Assembly: GCA_947453285.1 (NCBI GenBank)
Contig: CANGGA010000009.1
Coordinates: 1-14,204 of the forward strand
DNA length: 14,204 nucleotides
Direction of reading: 5' to 3'
Origin: Microbacteriaceae bacterium
GTDB taxonomy: Bacteria; Actinomycetota; Actinomycetes; Actinomycetales; Microbacteriaceae
A model generated the notes under the pieces. It was not told the DNA's origin and searched no databases. It worked only from the letters and a program-made list of their open reading frames with translations. Positions 12,335-14,204 of this stretch are shown here, one piece after another. The translations under genes and the position numbers were made by a program. The first letter of the stretch is position 1. Each line of letters begins with the position of its first letter.

Positions 12335-14204
12335 TTAACCTCGCTCGTCACGCTTCTGAGCGGCAAGCGCGCGATCAACCGCTGCCATGTTCTCGATCAT
12401 GATTCGGCGAAGTGCAGGAATCTCCTTGATTTGCGGCTTCGCAATCCACTCGCGAGTCTTCGCGGCCAGTGCCTCGTTTGCCAAATAGACCGGATAAAGG
12501 TTGATCATCAGGTATTCGGCAATCTTGAAGGTGTGTAGCTTCCAGACGTGCAGCGCGCTTTCGAAGTAGCGGTCAACATAAGGCTCGAGCAGGCCGAGGT
12601 CGTGAACGCGACCAAAACCAAGACTCGCAGCGTTCACTAGGGCATTCGACAGCTCCTTGCTTTCGACCAGAAGCTTCCAAGCGGCCTCTTTTGCTGCTGC
12701 GGTTGGCAGAGCGGCTCTCGCGCCGGCTGCTGCCTTCTGTCCGTTTGCGGTGTTATCGCGCTCGAGTTCTGCGTCGATGTCTGCCTCGGTTGCGCGACCG
12801 GCAACCACCAGTCCGGTTAAAAGATCCCAGCGCAAATCTGCGTCTACCTCAAGACCGTGTAGCTTCTCGCTGCCATTGAGCATTGCTTCTAGGGCGTCGA
12901 GGTGGGCAGCGGTTTTCGCAAACTGCGGAAAGAACTTCATTAGTTGCAACTGGATGTCGCTGCCAGGTGCGGCGCTTCTTGCGAGCGCAAGCAAACCATC
13001 GCCGATTTCAATCATTGTTGCTTCGCGGTGTGACTCTGCAACATAAAGGTTTCCGGTGGTCACCAGCTGACGAAGCAAAGTCAAAATGGTGGTCGACTCG
13101 GTTTCGGTTGCGATGTTGTTAAGCACCAGCTTTACAAACTCGCGCGGGTTAGTTTCTGCGTCGCGGGTTGCGTCCCAAGCGGCTCCCCAAACGACAGTTC
13201 GAGCGAGTGAGTCTTCGAATTTGCTTAGGTGATCAACAGCTGTTTTCAGTGAACGCTCGTCGAGGCGAATCTTGGCGTATGCAAGGTCTTCGTCATTAAG
13301 CAAGATCAAATCAGGCTGTGCCATGCCAACGAGTTCGCTTACATCCGTGCGTTCGCCATCGACATCGAGTTCGATTCGGTGAACGCGCTTGAGGCTGCCG
13401 CCATCGAGGTTGTAGAAACCAATTGCCATGCGGTGAGGGCGAATGGTTGGGTGTTCGGCGATAGCGGTTTGCAAAACTGCAAACTTGGTCAGGTTGCCGG
13501 CTGCGTCGACCTCGAACTCAGGGCGAAGGGTGTTCACACCAGCGGTCTCGAGCCAGTTCTTCGACCAGCTCTGCAAATCGCGACCAGACTGAGCCTCGAG
13601 CTCGCGAAGCAGATCGACCAATTCGGTGTTCTGGTATGCGTGCTTCTTGAAATAGGCACTGACGCCGGCCATGAACTTCTCTTGACCAACAAATGCAACA
13701 AGCTGCTTCAAGACAGAAGCGCCCTTTGCATAGGTAATGCCATCGAAGTTGACCTGAACATCTTCAAGGTCATTGATCTCGGCGACAATCGGGTGGGTAG
13801 AAGGCAGCTGGTCTTGACGGTATGCCCACGATTTCTCGAGTGCAGCGAATGTGGTCCAGGCGCCGTGCCACTCGGTGGCCTCCGCGGTTGCCAGGGTCGA
13901 AGCATATTCGGCGAATGACTCGTTCAACCAAAGGTCGTTCCACCATTTCATGGTGACCAAGTCGCCGAACCACATGTGCGCTAGTTCGTGAAGAATCGTG
14001 ACGACGCGGCGTTCCTTGGTTGCGTCTGAAACCTTTGATCTAAAGACATAGGTCTCGGTGAAGGTAACCGCTCCGGCGTTTTCCATCGCGCCAGCGTTGA
14101 ACTCTGGAACGAAAAGCTGGTCATATTTTTCGAATGGGTAAGGCACATCGAACTGCTTCTCATAGAACACGAAGCCCTCGCGGGTCTTGTCGAAGATGTA
14201 GTCG
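12335..14204 (-). CDS. pepN: Aminopeptidase N (M1 family), partial (5' end outside window)
   Basis: PepN is a zinc metallopeptidase that removes N-terminal residues from peptides, finishing cytoplasmic protein turnover. The frame is open to the right edge, so the N-terminal beta domain is missing; about 623 codons remain of an actinobacterial protein usually near 850. The GTG at 14170 is an internal valine in DKTREGFVFYEKQF, not a start. Visible are the substrate-binding GAMEN (14078-14092), the zinc motif HELAH (13976-13990) with the third ligand Glu 18 residues later in WLNESFAEY, and the catalytic Tyr in GITYAKGASVLKQL. The rest is a helical ERAP1-like C-terminal domain ending in a basic KRDERG. 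The mechanosensitive channel gene follows after two bases. Identification is firm. Confidence 0.95.
   Translation of the reverse strand, partial: DYIFDKTREGFVFYEKQFDVPYPFEKYDQLFVPEFNAGAMENAGAVTFTETYVFRSKVSDATKERRVVTILHELAHMWFGDLVTMKWWNDLWLNESFAEYASTLATAEATEWHGAWTTFAALEKSWAYRQDQLPSTHPIVAEINDLEDVQVNFDGITYAKGASVLKQLVAFVGQEKFMAGVSAYFKKHAYQNTELVDLLRELEAQSGRDLQSWSKNWLETAGVNTLRPEFEVDAAGNLTKFAVLQTAIAEHPTIRPHRMAIGFYNLDGGSLKRVHRIELDVDGERTDVSELVGMAQPDLILLNDEDLAYAKIRLDERSLKTAVDHLSKFEDSLARTVVWGAAWDATRDAETNPREFVKLVLNNIATETESTTILTLLRQLVTTGNLYVAESHREATMIEIGDGLLALARSAAPGSDIQLQLMKFFPQFAKTAAHLDALEAMLNGSEKLHGLEVDADLRWDLLTGLVVAGRATEADIDAELERDNTANGQKAAAGARAALPTAAAKEAAWKLLVESKELSNALVNAASLGFGRVHDLGLLEPYVDRYFESALHVWKLHTFKIAEYLMINLYPVYLANEALAAKTREWIAKPQIKEIPALRRIMIENMAAVDRALAAQKRDERG

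Noticed and set aside
13379..13918. 179-codon open frame on plus opposite pepN
   Set aside because: It is antisense to the well-supported pepN catalytic and C-terminal region, with no independent evidence for coding.
14168..14170. GTG at 14170 as the start of pepN
   Set aside because: The frame is open upstream to the window edge and reads DKTREGFVFYEKQF, internal M1 peptidase sequence; the gene is simply cut by the window.
1..14204. Mobile elements, CRISPR arrays, tRNA or rRNA genes, defence islands
   Set aside because: Coding is nearly continuous with recognisable housekeeping genes, no transposase or repeat-spacer pattern appears, and no cloverleaf was noticed in the short gaps.

Overview
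This window is ordinary chromosomal DNA of a high-density, moderate-GC actinobacterium. The mix of glycine cleavage genes, agmatine-to-putrescine genes, an actinobacterial ssb paralogue, ettA, tesB, a GlbO-type globin, an MscS channel and pepN resembles Microbacteriaceae. The moderate GC (about half), very short intergenic spaces and possible leaderless starts suggest a streamlined freshwater member of the Rhodoluna/Aquiluna type. That placement is inference from memory; no marker gene here settles it. I see no mobile elements, CRISPR arrays, rRNA, tRNA or phage genes. No intergenic stretch exceeds about 200 bases.

Layout. Positions 1-6328 (minus strand) hold one tightly packed run, in transcription order: EamA transporter, thioredoxin, small two-helix membrane protein, PLP decarboxylase, N-carbamoylputrescine amidase (aguB), agmatine deiminase (aguA), gcvT and gcvH (cut by the left edge). 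The junctions range from a 19-base overlap to a 10-base gap (33 bases if the decarboxylase starts at its ATG), so this looks like one operon. Positions 6351-9313 (plus strand) hold msrA, an ssb paralogue and ettA. tesB (9351-10250, minus) converges on ettA. An unnamed actinobacterial protein (10303-10968, plus) diverges from tesB and converges, with overlapping stop codons, on a second minus-strand operon: pepN (cut by the right edge), an MscS channel, then the truncated globin glbO.

How the genes work together. AguA and AguB turn agmatine into putrescine, releasing ammonia twice and CO2 once. The decarboxylase two bases upstream could supply agmatine or act on another amino acid. The glycine cleavage genes follow with no promoter or riboswitch room, tying one-carbon supply to polyamine metabolism. 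Thioredoxin, second in the operon, is the usual reductant for MsrA, whose gene diverges from the operon across only 22 bases.

The most striking non-coding signals are three. First, a perfect palindrome between eamA and msrA would place a -10 hexamer exactly six bases before each of two ATG codons, i.e. a shared two-way leaderless promoter. A looser version of the same geometry lies between tesB and its divergent neighbour. Second, the 200-base ssb-ettA gap contains a 14-base perfect inverted repeat flanking the likely ettA promoter, plus overlapping, mutually exclusive hairpins. Third, a perfect DnaA box lies upstream of ssb. I did not find a wholly new multi-gene system; the agu/decarboxylase/gcv operon and the promoter architecture are the best leads.
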